NCBI GenBank assembly: GCA_002350625.1
Contig: DEFE01000020.1
Location: 16,639-35,949, forward strand
Length of the DNA: 19,311 bases
Direction of reading: 5' to 3'
Source: Lachnospiraceae bacterium UBA2860
Lineage (GTDB): Bacteria > Bacillota > Clostridia > Lachnospirales > Lachnospiraceae
Shown here: positions 1 to 7,623 of the stretch, piece after piece
How the letters are laid out: each line of letters starts with the position of its first letter
Numbering within the stretch: the first letter of the stretch is position 1
The notes under the pieces: generated by a model
What the model was told of the DNA's origin: nothing
The model's input: only the letters and a program-made list of their open reading frames with translations
Databases searched by the model: none
Made by a program: the position numbers and the translations under genes

Positions 1-637
1 CGATATCGTGAAGGGACGACGCCATCGAGATGACCGTCACGTCAGAATCCGTGAGCCCGTAGCGCTCCGTCTTCTTCAGGAGATGCTTCAGCAGAACGCG
101 CGTCACCGTATTGATGTTCATGACATGGAGCCCGCTCTCCTTATTCCGGAATTCGACGATATGGGAAAGGACCATGATGAGAAGGCTCGAGCGCTTCTCA
201 TTTTCGTAGATTTCATCCTCCACGAGCGCTATCAGCTTTCGCTGCTTGACGTAGAGCATGAGCGCATTTTCGACGCGCTTCTGCACGATCATGAAATTGA
301 AGGGCCGCGAGATATAATCCACGACGCCGAGCTCGAACGCCCTGTTCAGCGTGCGCGTCCCCGTCTCCGCCGAGATCACGATGACCGGGATGCTCTTGAT
401 CATCCAGCTGTTCCGGTTCATCACCTCGAGCACTTCGAAGCCGTCGATGCCCGGCATCACGATATCGAGCAGCATCAGCGCCAGCTCGTGCCCTCTCTTC
501 CACAGGATCTCGATCGCGTGCTCGCCGTCCTGCGCCTCAAGCACTTCGTAGCGATCGCCCAGCATGTCAATGAGCAGCGCGCGGTTCAGCTCGCTGTCGT
601 CGACGATCAGGACCTTTGGTTTGTTTCGGTCGCTCAT
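1..637 (-). CDS. Response regulator with N-terminal part of an HD-GYP-like output domain (partial, runs off left edge)
   Basis: Only the first 212 codons are in the window; there is no stop before base 1. The ATG at 637 is preceded by AAGGTGAT at normal spacing. Residues 9-113 form a receiver domain: VLIVDDS with acidic D13/D14, phospho-acceptor D58 in LLDIVMPGIDG, S89 in VIVISAE, and RPF at 111-113, where Arg replaces the usual conserved Lys. A helical linker follows. From about residue 145 the sequence resembles an HD/HD-GYP domain: GLHVMNI supplies a candidate first metal His, and SSLHDI, cut by the window edge, matches the HD doublet. HD-GYP proteins are typically c-di-GMP phosphodiesterases. 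Activity cannot be judged because the GYP part lies outside. It is the last gene after the giant prepilin, separated by 66 bp with a strong hairpin. Next to a PilB with a c-di-GMP-type domain, a role in pilus control is a reasonable inference. Confidence 0.88.
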   Translation of the reverse strand, partial: MSDRNKPKVLIVDDSELNRALLIDMLGDRYEVLEAQDGEHAIEILWKRGHELALMLLDIVMPGIDGFEVLEVMNRNSWMIKSIPVIVISAETGTRTLNRAFELGVVDYISRPFNFMIVQKRVENALMLYVKQRKLIALVEDEIYENEKRSSLLIMVLSHIVEFRNKESGLHVMNINTVTRVLLKHLLKKTERYGLTDSDVTVISMASSLHDI

Positions 638-663
638 ATCATCACCTTGTCTTCATATAGCAG

Positions 664-692
664 GCGCCGCTTGAGACTGGCTTAAGCGGCGC
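664..692. terminator. Strong hairpin between the giant prepilin and the response regulator
   Basis: GCGCCGCTT at 664-672 pairs perfectly with AAGCGGCGC at 684-692. It extends inward through one G-T pair to a 12-bp stem with a 5-nt loop. The T-rich tail (TTTGCTTTTCTTT, 693-705) lies on the plus-strand side. As an intrinsic terminator it therefore reads best for rightward (antisense) transcription. For the leftward genes the hairpin has no U-tract after it, so it may be a 3' stabiliser, a processing site or a partial terminator that lowers expression of the downstream regulator. Confidence 0.55.
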
Positions 693-703
693 TTTGCTTT
701 TCT

Positions 704-3700
704 TTATGAGTTACTACTTGTGTTTACAACCAGTACGTGTTCGTAGCCGTCTTCCCAGTCGCCGACGTGGACGTACCCGTTTGTGGGTGTGTCGGTGCCG
801 GGCAGCTTAAAGCTCACGACAGAGGTAAAGGGATACTCGTTCAATGCATAGGCGCTGTCGTCGTAGCGATATGTGGGCGCATAGGTATTCGTCACTGCAC
901 TCAGTGTCAGAACATCCAACGACTTCACGCTGTTTTCAGAAGCGCCATCTTCCTGTGCACCGGCAATTCCTTTTATGGTATCAGCGTTGACGCCTTCTAC
1001 ATATACGAGAGAAGTCCCCTGCACGAGAGAAGTCCCCTGCTCGTTTCTTCCTGCAAAGGCACCTGCACTTGCGGTTCCTGTTCCGTAAACAAGGCCGGTC
1101 GCGTAAGCGTTATTAATGGAGACTGACGTCGGGGATCCGATAAATCCGCCCACTGTCGCACCTGCCACAGAGCAGGTGGAATAGCAGGTATCGGTTGTCG
1201 CGTTACTGCCGCCAATAACAGCATTTCCTTCTGCCGCACCGACAAAGCCGCCGGCAGAACCGCTTGCCGTAACATTGTAGACCACAGGCGCATTTGCATC
1301 ATTCGATGCTTTCACATTAGCATATTTTCCATCGACCGTATGGCCGCCGGAATAACTGGCCTTCACTGTACCGCCATTCATGACGCCGATCAGACCGCCC
1401 GCGCTTGCAGCGGAGGACATCACAGCAACCGAAGAGGCGCTATTCGTTACACTGCCGCCGTTCATCGATCCGATGAGGCCGCCCGCACCGGCGTAGGTGC
1501 CGACGTGGATCCCGGCTGTGTATGCGTTGCTAATCTTAATGTCACCATAGTTGTAATTGCTGCCGTCCCTGTCTGCATAGACCAGTACGTTATCGACGTT
1601 TGTGCTCACAGTCTTGCCGGCAAGTGTACCCGCAAACGAGTTGGTGGAAGTGCCGTTTTCCACAAGCACGTTCTTAATCATCAGGTTCCTGATCGCATAG
1701 GATTCCGGCAGTGTGGCTGCCGTCCCAAACACGGCAAAGAGGCCTGCCCCTTCTCCGCCATCTGCGACCGGAAGGTTTTCAATTGTCCGGGCGCCGGTGA
1801 CGTCTCCGCCTACACTGTAAACACCGCCATCGTAGCTGAGGAGACCCTCATTCAAAACCGGCAGATAGCGGTCTTCTGTATGCGCCGCCCCGCTTGTCGC
1901 GGTTCCGGTCAGAAGTTTTGATACCTTGATGCCTCCTGATTCGATTCCCTTTGCCTTCACAAGGAAGTCGCGATACGGAAGCAGGCTTGTTTCATCTTCT
2001 TCTGTTCCCGCTGTCACACTGCTGAGCGCACTGGTTGCCCCTTTCTCCAGATTTTCTTTCCAGGTAAGATTCCTTGTCTGTGCCGCTTTGATCACAGCCG
2101 AAGCCGGCACGCCGGATACCGCGCTGCTCAGATTCTCAAGATGGCGGATGGAATATATCTTTGCCGCCAGACCTTTAAGGGTCGCAGTAGTCTTGCTGCC
2201 CGCTCCCTCGCCTGTCGTCTCTGTTCCGGCCGTCGTCAGTGTGTACTCCGCCGGCTTCGCAGGTGTGTCCTCGCTCGCTTCAACAGCATCGCTGTATCCG
2301 TACAGACTATTTGTAACCGCCATTCTCCGGATGGCTGATGTCCCGTCGGAAGTTTCCGAGGACACATCTCCGGTCACAAGTGTTTCCAGCCTGGCCTGTT
2401 CGGTTTCCGTTATCATTTCGGTGGCTGCTGCACCTTCTGCCGGTGCGCTTGCCGCGATTGCCGTCTGAATCTTCTGCGCGACGCGCCTCTTAGTATTCTC
2501 TGTCATAGGAATGCGGCCTTCCCTGGCAAAGATGAAGATGTTCTCACCGGGGATCAGATTCTCACAAATCTGTTTGAAATGTCCGTTCAGATCCGTGATG
2601 TCATCGAGCGCAATGGCGTAAGTTTTCTCGTCCTCGCCTGTAAACGAACCGTAGCTCACCGGCGTCGCCGCCTCACCGTTGTGATTCAGCGGTTCCTTCG
2701 AGAGGCCGCCGTTTTCGCCCTGCTTCAGAATGATCTGCTCCATCGGAATTTTATCGGCATTCAGAGCAGAGCTGCTCGCCGATCCGAAAATCTGGAGGGA
2801 GATATAATCTTTCTCTTCCGGCACCGTGACGTAAAGCATCAGGCGGTTGCCATTCACAACCTTGACCGGGAGATAGCTGCTTGGGTTTTGCCAATCACCG
2901 AAGTGTGCATATGTGATAGATTGATTACTCTCAGCCGCAAGCGTCTCCCTGCTTGTTGCCGCGTCACTGCCATCTGTCACCTTCGTCACTTCGTAAATCG
3001 GGCTCGTCTGGTTCACTGTGCGATATGGATAGACTGCTTTCGAATCGGCCATTCTACTAATTTCGAAGGGGTCCGGTAAAGCGTAAGACCAGGTCTTAAA
3101 AGTGACACTTTGCGCCTTAATCAACGGGTCGTTGCCGGTAACCCCTTTTAATTTCGCCGTTAAGCTCGTCTGCTCATATGCAGAAACCGCCTCTGCATCC
3201 ACCGCGGCGAGGCCATCAAGACCGACATTAATTCCGCTTAAGAAACAGTTGCCTGAACCGATTTTCCCTATTTTTTTGACAGATCCGGCAAATGCGCCGG
3301 CGCGTATTATCGCAGAAGTACTCGCTGCCGTTTTATCATCGGTCTTATACTCAACAAGTCCCACGGAATAACTATTGATATATGTATATGCGTCGGGATC
3401 ATCGTTATCATCGTTATCAGATTCGTCGCAGCCAATCAGACCACCAAGCCAGACATAATTGCTTTCCGCACCGACAGAACTCGTAGAGTAACAATTATAG
3501 ATGGAAGACGTTCCTTGTGACGTCACATGGCCGATCAAACCACCAGCTGCAAACTTCAGAGTCGCATTCTTTGCTTCCTCTGCAGTATCTGCTGCAGTCG
3601 AAGTTACATTAAGGAAGTCCGGATCGTATAGGTATTCGAAGTCACCCTTGGCAGAGAGTGGTACACTTCCCTTTTTCACATGTCCGCCGCTGTAGCTGTT

Positions 3701-5935
3701 TCTAAGTGTCAAAGTACCGCTCGATTCACCAACTAATCCGCCGGCATTTCTACCGCTGACCTTCACTGCGGCGAAGCTTCCGGCATTTTCCTCCGTTCTA
3801 GAATCTTCAGTTGCAATCGGGGACGGCGATGTCGAAGAATCCGTTGTGTCCGCAGCTGTATCACCACCGATCGTCAGTATTCCCCTCTCTGCGACATCAC
3901 CCACAAGTCCGCCTGCATTTCCTTTCTTTGCAATGATTTGGCGTGTCTCTTCAGCAGTCGTGGAGGATCCTTCGCCTCCTAAAGAAGAAGCGGCTTTTGT
4001 TTCCACCTTCCAGGCGTCTTTCGTCGGTATTTTATGCGCCGGGGAGTCTTCACGAGGTACAGTTTCCGAAACAACAATCTGCCCGGTAGAATTTACTGTA
4101 TAGCTTTCATAGAAAACGCCGGAATTCTTAATAACTACACCATCAGAACCAGAGGGTGCAGCTTTTGTAAGTCCGATCAGGGCACCAGCATGATTTCGTT
4201 CGCCTGTGCCTGTGACGGTGCCGCCAGTCACTGTTGGATTGGTTACAAATAAGTCTGTCACAACAAGTTCACCGGTCTCGGCAAAGATCCCCGCATTTCC
4301 GGTTGTCCTGTTAGCCGCAACGTCAAAAGCAGCCAATCTGTGCTTGTTGCCTGTAAAGGTCTTGATATTGTCATTGACGATACCGTAAAAATTATTATCA
4401 GGAAGTGAATTCCCTGCCGTAGACCCATTTTTACATGTATAGATCTTCACTGCGTCGCCTTCCAGACCATCATATAAGTTTTTTACGCGGTCAAGGAAAT
4501 CCGGCAACTTAGCCTTGTCACTAGTTGAAAGGCTTCTTATCTGATCTGCTGCTTCAGAACTATCCGGTGCCTTCCAGTGAATATCATTCACAAGCACAGC
4601 TTCGCTTACATTCACGCTATTCGAAGATGTACCTGTTGCTCTGCCAACACCTGAAATCTCTGTGGAGAGATTCTGTAAGTGTCTTCCGTTTGCAAGGTAA
4701 GCCGTTCTTTCTGGGGCTTGAACTGTCTGTCCGGCCGGCACAACTGTATTGCGGAAGAGACTGTTGGTCGTCGCTGTCACCTGCTTGGATTCGCTGAGCA
4801 CACCGTTTACGGTCTTCTCAAAATAAACCGTCACCGTAATATTTTCTCCGGGAATAAAATCCGGGAAAAGCTCCGCAAAGTGGCCTCCTCCTGTAGTGAT
4901 ACGGTCGAGATACAGTTTGTGCGCGAGTGCATTACGATTTTGCACCACGCCCTCTTCTGTGGCAGTCGGACCAATCGGAGAAAGCTCCTTACCATATCCT
5001 TCCTGGAGCCCCGTTTCAGAGGGTGGATTGATTGCACCTGTATCCGTGCTGATCGTTCCCTGAGCAGACTCCGAAGAAGTTCCTCCGATCAACAGCTTCT
5101 TCTCTGCCCCACTCATATCACCGTTAATCACCACATGAATAGCAGAGGCATATACGGGAGCAATTGAATCTGCTCCAGCCGCAAGCCAGGGAAGATCATC
5201 AATATGTAGAACCAGAGCTTCCGCATTTTCAAGCCATACGATTGGCCGCTCAACAGTGTCTCCCTCTGTGAAAGCCGCCATACCAAAACCATAGCAACCG
5301 ATCAGATCAGATCTGTTGCGCCGATTAGCCTTACTTTGTTTTTCATCAGGATAGTTCTCATTATACCAATCATTGATTGTTGCTGTTGCTAATTGTGGTG
5401 AAGTAGAAAAAGACACGTCTGTATCATCCGTATACACGACGCTGGCAATTGTCTTTGTATTTGCATTATATGCTATCAGATATCTGCCGCCGGTCCTGAC
5501 CGTATCATCGATGGCACCAAAAGGCAATACCATCGTGTTGAGTCTGCTTTCTTGATCGTTGATGTCATCATTTGTATAATAGAAAAAATCATCTCCTGCC
5601 TGTCCGGGATAGTAATCTGTTACTTTATTCGAATCAATGGCTATACCGTACTCTCCATGAGTTTCATACTCCGTAACATCATTTCCATTATAATTCCATC
5701 TTCCTGATGCAGCACTCGCCGTCAGCTGGTTCTGCGCAGCAATAAAGATCTGGCGCGCGATGTCGTCGCACTCCTTGAGCTTCAGGTCCTTCTGATAGCG
5801 GATCACATTGACAAAGCCGAAGCCCGCGACGATCAGGATGATCGCGATCACGATCAGCAGCTCCGCCATCGTGAAGCCGGCCTGTCTCCTATTCTTCTTA
5901 TTCCGTATATTCTGCACAGATCTCAGTTTTTCCAT
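704..5935 (-). CDS. Giant type IV prepilin-like protein (1743 aa) with two GLUG-repeat modules
   Basis: The ATG at 5935 has AAAGAGG five bases upstream. Residues 1-20 are a basic leader ending in Gly20; the cleavage/methylation site is AG|FTMAELLIVIAII, with Phe at +1 and Glu25 at +5, followed by a hydrophobic helix to about residue 43. This is a canonical class III prepilin signal. The remaining ~1650 residues are Ser/Thr/Gly/Ala-rich and look beta-rich. GGLIG/GGLVG-type GLUG motifs, each usually followed by a NxYS-like strand, cluster at about residues 580-890 and 1395-1630. Two homologous halves are visible: IPGENI, RHLQNLS/RHLENLS and GDW each occur once per half. I see no LPXTG motif, second membrane helix or cell-wall domain. 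Ordinary pilins have 120-250 residues, so this is extraordinary. It has its own promoter and leader, downstream of the pilO terminator. It is likely cleaved by the peptidase at 8638-9471 and displayed as a pilus-linked or membrane-anchored adhesin; the ligand is unknown. Confidence 0.9.
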   Translation of the reverse strand: MEKLRSVQNIRNKKNRRQAGFTMAELLIVIAIILIVAGFGFVNVIRYQKDLKLKECDDIARQIFIAAQNQLTASAASGRWNYNGNDVTEYETHGEYGIAIDSNKVTDYYPGQAGDDFFYYTNDDINDQESRLNTMVLPFGAIDDTVRTGGRYLIAYNANTKTIASVVYTDDTDVSFSTSPQLATATINDWYNENYPDEKQSKANRRNRSDLIGCYGFGMAAFTEGDTVERPIVWLENAEALVLHIDDLPWLAAGADSIAPVYASAIHVVINGDMSGAEKKLLIGGTSSESAQGTISTDTGAINPPSETGLQEGYGKELSPIGPTATEEGVVQNRNALAHKLYLDRITTGGGHFAELFPDFIPGENITVTVYFEKTVNGVLSESKQVTATTNSLFRNTVVPAGQTVQAPERTAYLANGRHLQNLSTEISGVGRATGTSSNSVNVSEAVLVNDIHWKAPDSSEAADQIRSLSTSDKAKLPDFLDRVKNLYDGLEGDAVKIYTCKNGSTAGNSLPDNNFYGIVNDNIKTFTGNKHRLAAFDVAANRTTGNAGIFAETGELVVTDLFVTNPTVTGGTVTGTGERNHAGALIGLTKAAPSGSDGVVIKNSGVFYESYTVNSTGQIVVSETVPREDSPAHKIPTKDAWKVETKAASSLGGEGSSTTAEETRQIIAKKGNAGGLVGDVAERGILTIGGDTAADTTDSSTSPSPIATEDSRTEENAGSFAAVKVSGRNAGGLVGESSGTLTLRNSYSGGHVKKGSVPLSAKGDFEYLYDPDFLNVTSTAADTAEEAKNATLKFAAGGLIGHVTSQGTSSIYNCYSTSSVGAESNYVWLGGLIGCDESDNDDNDDPDAYTYINSYSVGLVEYKTDDKTAASTSAIIRAGAFAGSVKKIGKIGSGNCFLSGINVGLDGLAAVDAEAVSAYEQTSLTAKLKGVTGNDPLIKAQSVTFKTWSYALPDPFEISRMADSKAVYPYRTVNQTSPIYEVTKVTDGSDAATSRETLAAESNQSITYAHFGDWQNPSSYLPVKVVNGNRLMLYVTVPEEKDYISLQIFGSASSSALNADKIPMEQIILKQGENGGLSKEPLNHNGEAATPVSYGSFTGEDEKTYAIALDDITDLNGHFKQICENLIPGENIFIFAREGRIPMTENTKRRVAQKIQTAIAASAPAEGAAATEMITETEQARLETLVTGDVSSETSDGTSAIRRMAVTNSLYGYSDAVEASEDTPAKPAEYTLTTAGTETTGEGAGSKTTATLKGLAAKIYSIRHLENLSSAVSGVPASAVIKAAQTRNLTWKENLEKGATSALSSVTAGTEEDETSLLPYRDFLVKAKGIESGGIKVSKLLTGTATSGAAHTEDRYLPVLNEGLLSYDGGVYSVGGDVTGARTIENLPVADGGEGAGLFAVFGTAATLPESYAIRNLMIKNVLVENGTSTNSFAGTLAGKTVSTNVDNVLVYADRDGSNYNYGDIKISNAYTAGIHVGTYAGAGGLIGSMNGGSVTNSASSVAVMSSAASAGGLIGVMNGGTVKASYSGGHTVDGKYANVKASNDANAPVVYNVTASGSAGGFVGAAEGNAVIGGSNATTDTCYSTCSVAGATVGGFIGSPTSVSINNAYATGLVYGTGTASAGAFAGRNEQGTSLVQGTSLVYVEGVNADTIKGIAGAQEDGASENSVKSLDVLTLSAVTNTYAPTYRYDDSAYALNEYPFTSVVSFKLPGTDTPTNGYVHVGDWEDGYEHVLVVNTSSNS
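1005..1040 (-). repeat. Perfect 18-bp tandem duplication in the giant prepilin gene
   Basis: The unit ACGAGAGAAGTCCCCTGC occurs twice with no gap, at 1005-1022 and 1023-1040. It is in frame and gives the duplicated peptide QGTSLVQGTSLV near residues 1633-1643, just after the last GLUG-type motif. The identity of the two copies points to a recent slippage or duplication event. Confidence 0.9.
1040..1750 (-). repeat. GLUG-type repeat block 2 of the giant prepilin (protein level)
   Basis: Roughly residues 1395-1630 contain successive motifs GAGLFAVFG, SFAGTLAG, GAGGLIGSMNGG, SAGGLIGVMNGG, SAGGFVGAAEGN, VGGFIGSPTS and SAGAFAGRNE. Most are followed 10-20 residues later by an aromatic/Ser/Gly strand such as ASYSGGH or NAYATGL. 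This is the pattern of the GLUG family, found in large bacterial surface and secreted proteins. The repeats are diverged at DNA level. Boundaries are approximate. Confidence 0.75.
3270..4200 (-). repeat. GLUG-type repeat block 1 of the giant prepilin (protein level)
   Basis: Roughly residues 580-890 contain HAGALIGLT, NAGGLVGDVAE, NAGGLVGESSG, AAGGLIGHVTS, WLGGLIGCDE and RAGAFAGSVKK. Each is linked to a strand such as RNSYSGGHV, YNCYSTSSVG or INSYSVGLV. Same repeat type and order as in block 2, supporting duplication of a whole module. Boundaries are approximate. Confidence 0.75.
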
Positions 5936-5959
5936 AAAAACCTCTTTCTGTATTCGTAC

Positions 5960-6050
5960 AAGTGCAAGTATGATTGTTTCTGCCTGTGCCCCGGTGACCG
6001 TTTTCCGGCGTTTCGACCGCCCCCCTAAAAAAGGTCACAAAAAGACACTT
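5960..6050 (-). promoter_or_regulatory. Foldable 5' leader of the giant prepilin mRNA
   Basis: From the predicted start near 6055 to the ATG there are about 120 untranslated bases. In the RNA sense, GTGACC (6038-6033) can pair with GGTCAC (5999-5994). Inside it GGCG pairs with CGCC (6021-6018 with 6010-6007) around a 7-nt loop. Outside it AAGTG (6050-6046) can pair with CACTT (5964-5960). An A-rich single strand (GGAAAAC) and homopolymers T6 and G6 lie between the helices. The nesting suggests a cis-regulatory RNA, but it matches no riboswitch class I recognise. No intrinsic terminator is visible in it, so any control would act on translation or stability. Confidence 0.4.
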
Positions 6051-6061
6051 ACTCAGAATCT

Positions 6062-6090
6062 ATATTACACTGCGTGACGGTCTATTGCAA
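6062..6090 (-). promoter_or_regulatory. Predicted sigma-A-type promoter of the giant prepilin gene
   Basis: On the minus strand TTGCAA (6090-6085) and TAATAT (6067-6062) are separated by exactly 17 bp. The -35 box matches 5 of 6 consensus bases and the -10 box 4 of 6. It lies just after the pilO terminator and 126 bp before the start codon, so the giant prepilin is probably an independent transcription unit. Confidence 0.6.
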
Positions 6091-6128
6091 GAAATCGAGA
6101 ACAATTTCACCTGTTTTTCATCATTATG

Positions 6129-6163
6129 AAAAAATGGCAGCGGTGTGTTGTAGGACCGCTGCC
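6129..6163 (-). terminator. Intrinsic terminator of the pilus assembly operon
   Basis: In RNA sense GGCAGCGGT (6163-6155) pairs perfectly with ACCGCTGCC (6144-6136) over a 10-nt loop and is followed by A and six T residues (6134-6129). It starts 25 bp after the pilO stop codon. Confidence 0.9.
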
Positions 6164-6188
6164 AGCTGTTTCTTCATTTTCAATTTGC

Positions 6189-6887
6189 TCACTCGTATGC
6201 CTTCGCCCGTGTCTCCAGCGCACCCGGCTCGTCGCTCTGTGAGGACTTGTCAATGATCAGTCCCTCTCTCGTGAGAGCGCCTTCCACTGTTTCGAAGAAG
6301 GTGCCTTTGAAAGAAACATTGAGCTGTGTGCTGTGCCTGATGCCGCGTCTCATATTGACGACATTGATCTTCGTCATCTTCCCGCCGACGCGGGCGACAA
6401 CGGATCTCGTCGTGGGCGAGTTGTCCGCCACAGACAAATCATGGATGATGCAGCGGTACTTGCAGGTATTAAAGGCATCCAGGATTTCCTTCATATTGGC
6501 ATACCGGTTGGTCTGGAAGGTGATGCTGAAGCCGCGGCGCACCGTCGTGCCCTTAAGCACCGGCGTATCCCAGGTCACGCTCACCTTTTCGGCTTTTTTA
6601 TTCGTAATCGAGCTGATCATGTTGATCTCGGCCGCCAGATTGTTGTAAACCATCAGGTCGCCGATTTCCCTGCCCTGATTCGCTTCGATGACACTCTCCA
6701 TCTCTTTGATCTTCGCCGCGCGCATCTGCTCCGTCTCAATTTCCGCCTCGAGAGCGTCCGTTGCGTAATTGGAGATCTGCTGCCGGACGCCTTTGAAGAT
6801 AAACTGGTAGTACAGCACTCCGAGTGCGAGAAGCGCGCACACAAGGAGCAGAACCTTCTCTTTTGTCGTAAACTCTCTGCTCAGCAT
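6189..6887 (-). CDS. pilO: PilO-like type IV pilus inner-membrane assembly protein
   Basis: 232 residues. A short cytoplasmic N-terminus is followed by one membrane helix at about residues 11-30 (KVLLLVCALLALGVLYYQFI). A coiled-coil-like stretch follows (residues 35-75, rich in Glu/Ala/Lys), then a mixed alpha/beta outside domain with a Cys pair (CKYRC). This is the bitopic layout of PilO. Sequence conservation in this family is low, so the call rests on topology and position as the third gene of pilM-pilN-pilO. PilO pairs with PilN and links the cytoplasmic PilM ring to the pilin platform. Its ATG at 6887 overlaps the pilN stop (TAATG), and GGGAGGTG lies upstream, indicating translational coupling. 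It is the last gene of the operon and is followed by the 6163-6129 terminator. Confidence 0.82.
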   Translation of the reverse strand: MLSREFTTKEKVLLLVCALLALGVLYYQFIFKGVRQQISNYATDALEAEIETEQMRAAKIKEMESVIEANQGREIGDLMVYNNLAAEINMISSITNKKAEKVSVTWDTPVLKGTTVRRGFSITFQTNRYANMKEILDAFNTCKYRCIIHDLSVADNSPTTRSVVARVGGKMTKINVVNMRRGIRHSTQLNVSFKGTFFETVEGALTREGLIIDKSSQSDEPGALETRAKAYE

Positions 6888-7603
6888 TATGAAGCACCTC
6901 CCAGCACACTTGCATCGTAGTCGTCACCAAGGAGCTGCTTTGCGAGCTCCTCCTTGGACGGTTTTTCCGCCGCTTCAGCCTCGGCGCGTTTCCCGATGAA
7001 CTGAATGATCACGGACGCCTTGACCCTCTCTTCCCCGTCGATCTGGCTTGCCGCCGCGGTCGTGGTAACCGTAGCCGTTAGGTTTCTCGGATCCTCCTGA
7101 AGAATCAGCAGGAATTTCGACACGACCGGAAGCGTCGTCTCTCCGGTCTCCACAGAGACAGTCGCACCATTCACCTGCACGCGCATGAGCTCGACATAGG
7201 GCATCAGATCCTGCTCCAGCATGGCGATGACTTCCGTCTTGTCAATGATCTTCTTCTCCTCGTCGGTCAGATACCACTCCGTGACGGAGTCGTACGCCTT
7301 CTTGACATCGTCGTAGCGGGCGTTCGCCTGTCTGAGTTCCGTGAGCTGGTCCTGCACGGCGCCGTATTGATGCTGTGCGCGGCTGAGTTTGTCAAATTCA
7401 TCGTACACGAAGAACTTGCCGAACGCTGCCAGAAGCACGACGATGAGGAACATCACGAGGAGATCCATCGTGTTGCTCTTCTCCGTCTCGTAGCGGACGA
7501 GGTTGATGCTCGTCTTCTCCGGATATTTCGTTACGCGCTTTCCGCTGCTCTTCCCGATATTCTTCGAAAAGAGCGACTTGCTGCCCGTCTTCTGCTTCGC
7601 CAC
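6887..7603 (-). CDS. pilN: PilN-like type IV pilus assembly protein
   Basis: 238 residues from a GTG at 7603, chosen because AGGGGGG lies about nine bases upstream and the gene then starts 20 bp after pilM. The open frame continues upstream to 7783 but only by overlapping pilM in another frame. The N-terminal ~45 residues are basic and cytoplasmic and contain INLVRYE (33-39), at the place of the INLLPWR-type motif through which PilN docks into PilM in characterised systems. One membrane helix follows at about 46-66, then a coiled-coil stretch (about 70-110) and a ferredoxin-like outside domain. The C-terminus is a charged Ala/Glu/Lys tail (about 205-238). It should form a complex with PilM in the cytosol and PilO across the membrane. 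Confidence 0.85.
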   Translation of the reverse strand: MAKQKTGSKSLFSKNIGKSSGKRVTKYPEKTSINLVRYETEKSNTMDLLVMFLIVVLLAAFGKFFVYDEFDKLSRAQHQYGAVQDQLTELRQANARYDDVKKAYDSVTEWYLTDEEKKIIDKTEVIAMLEQDLMPYVELMRVQVNGATVSVETGETTLPVVSKFLLILQEDPRNLTATVTTTAAASQIDGEERVKASVIIQFIGKRAEAEAAEKPSKEELAKQLLGDDYDASVLGGAS

Positions 7604-7623
7604 CTGTCCTGTCCCCCCCTTAT

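Noticed and set aside
5976..5989. Minus-strand GCACAGGCAGAAAC resembles the GCACAGGGCAAACC core of class I c-di-GMP (GEMM) riboswitches.
   Set aside because: The GNRA loop, the second conserved GGGACGCAAAGCC segment and the tetraloop receptor are absent downstream, so the similarity is probably chance.
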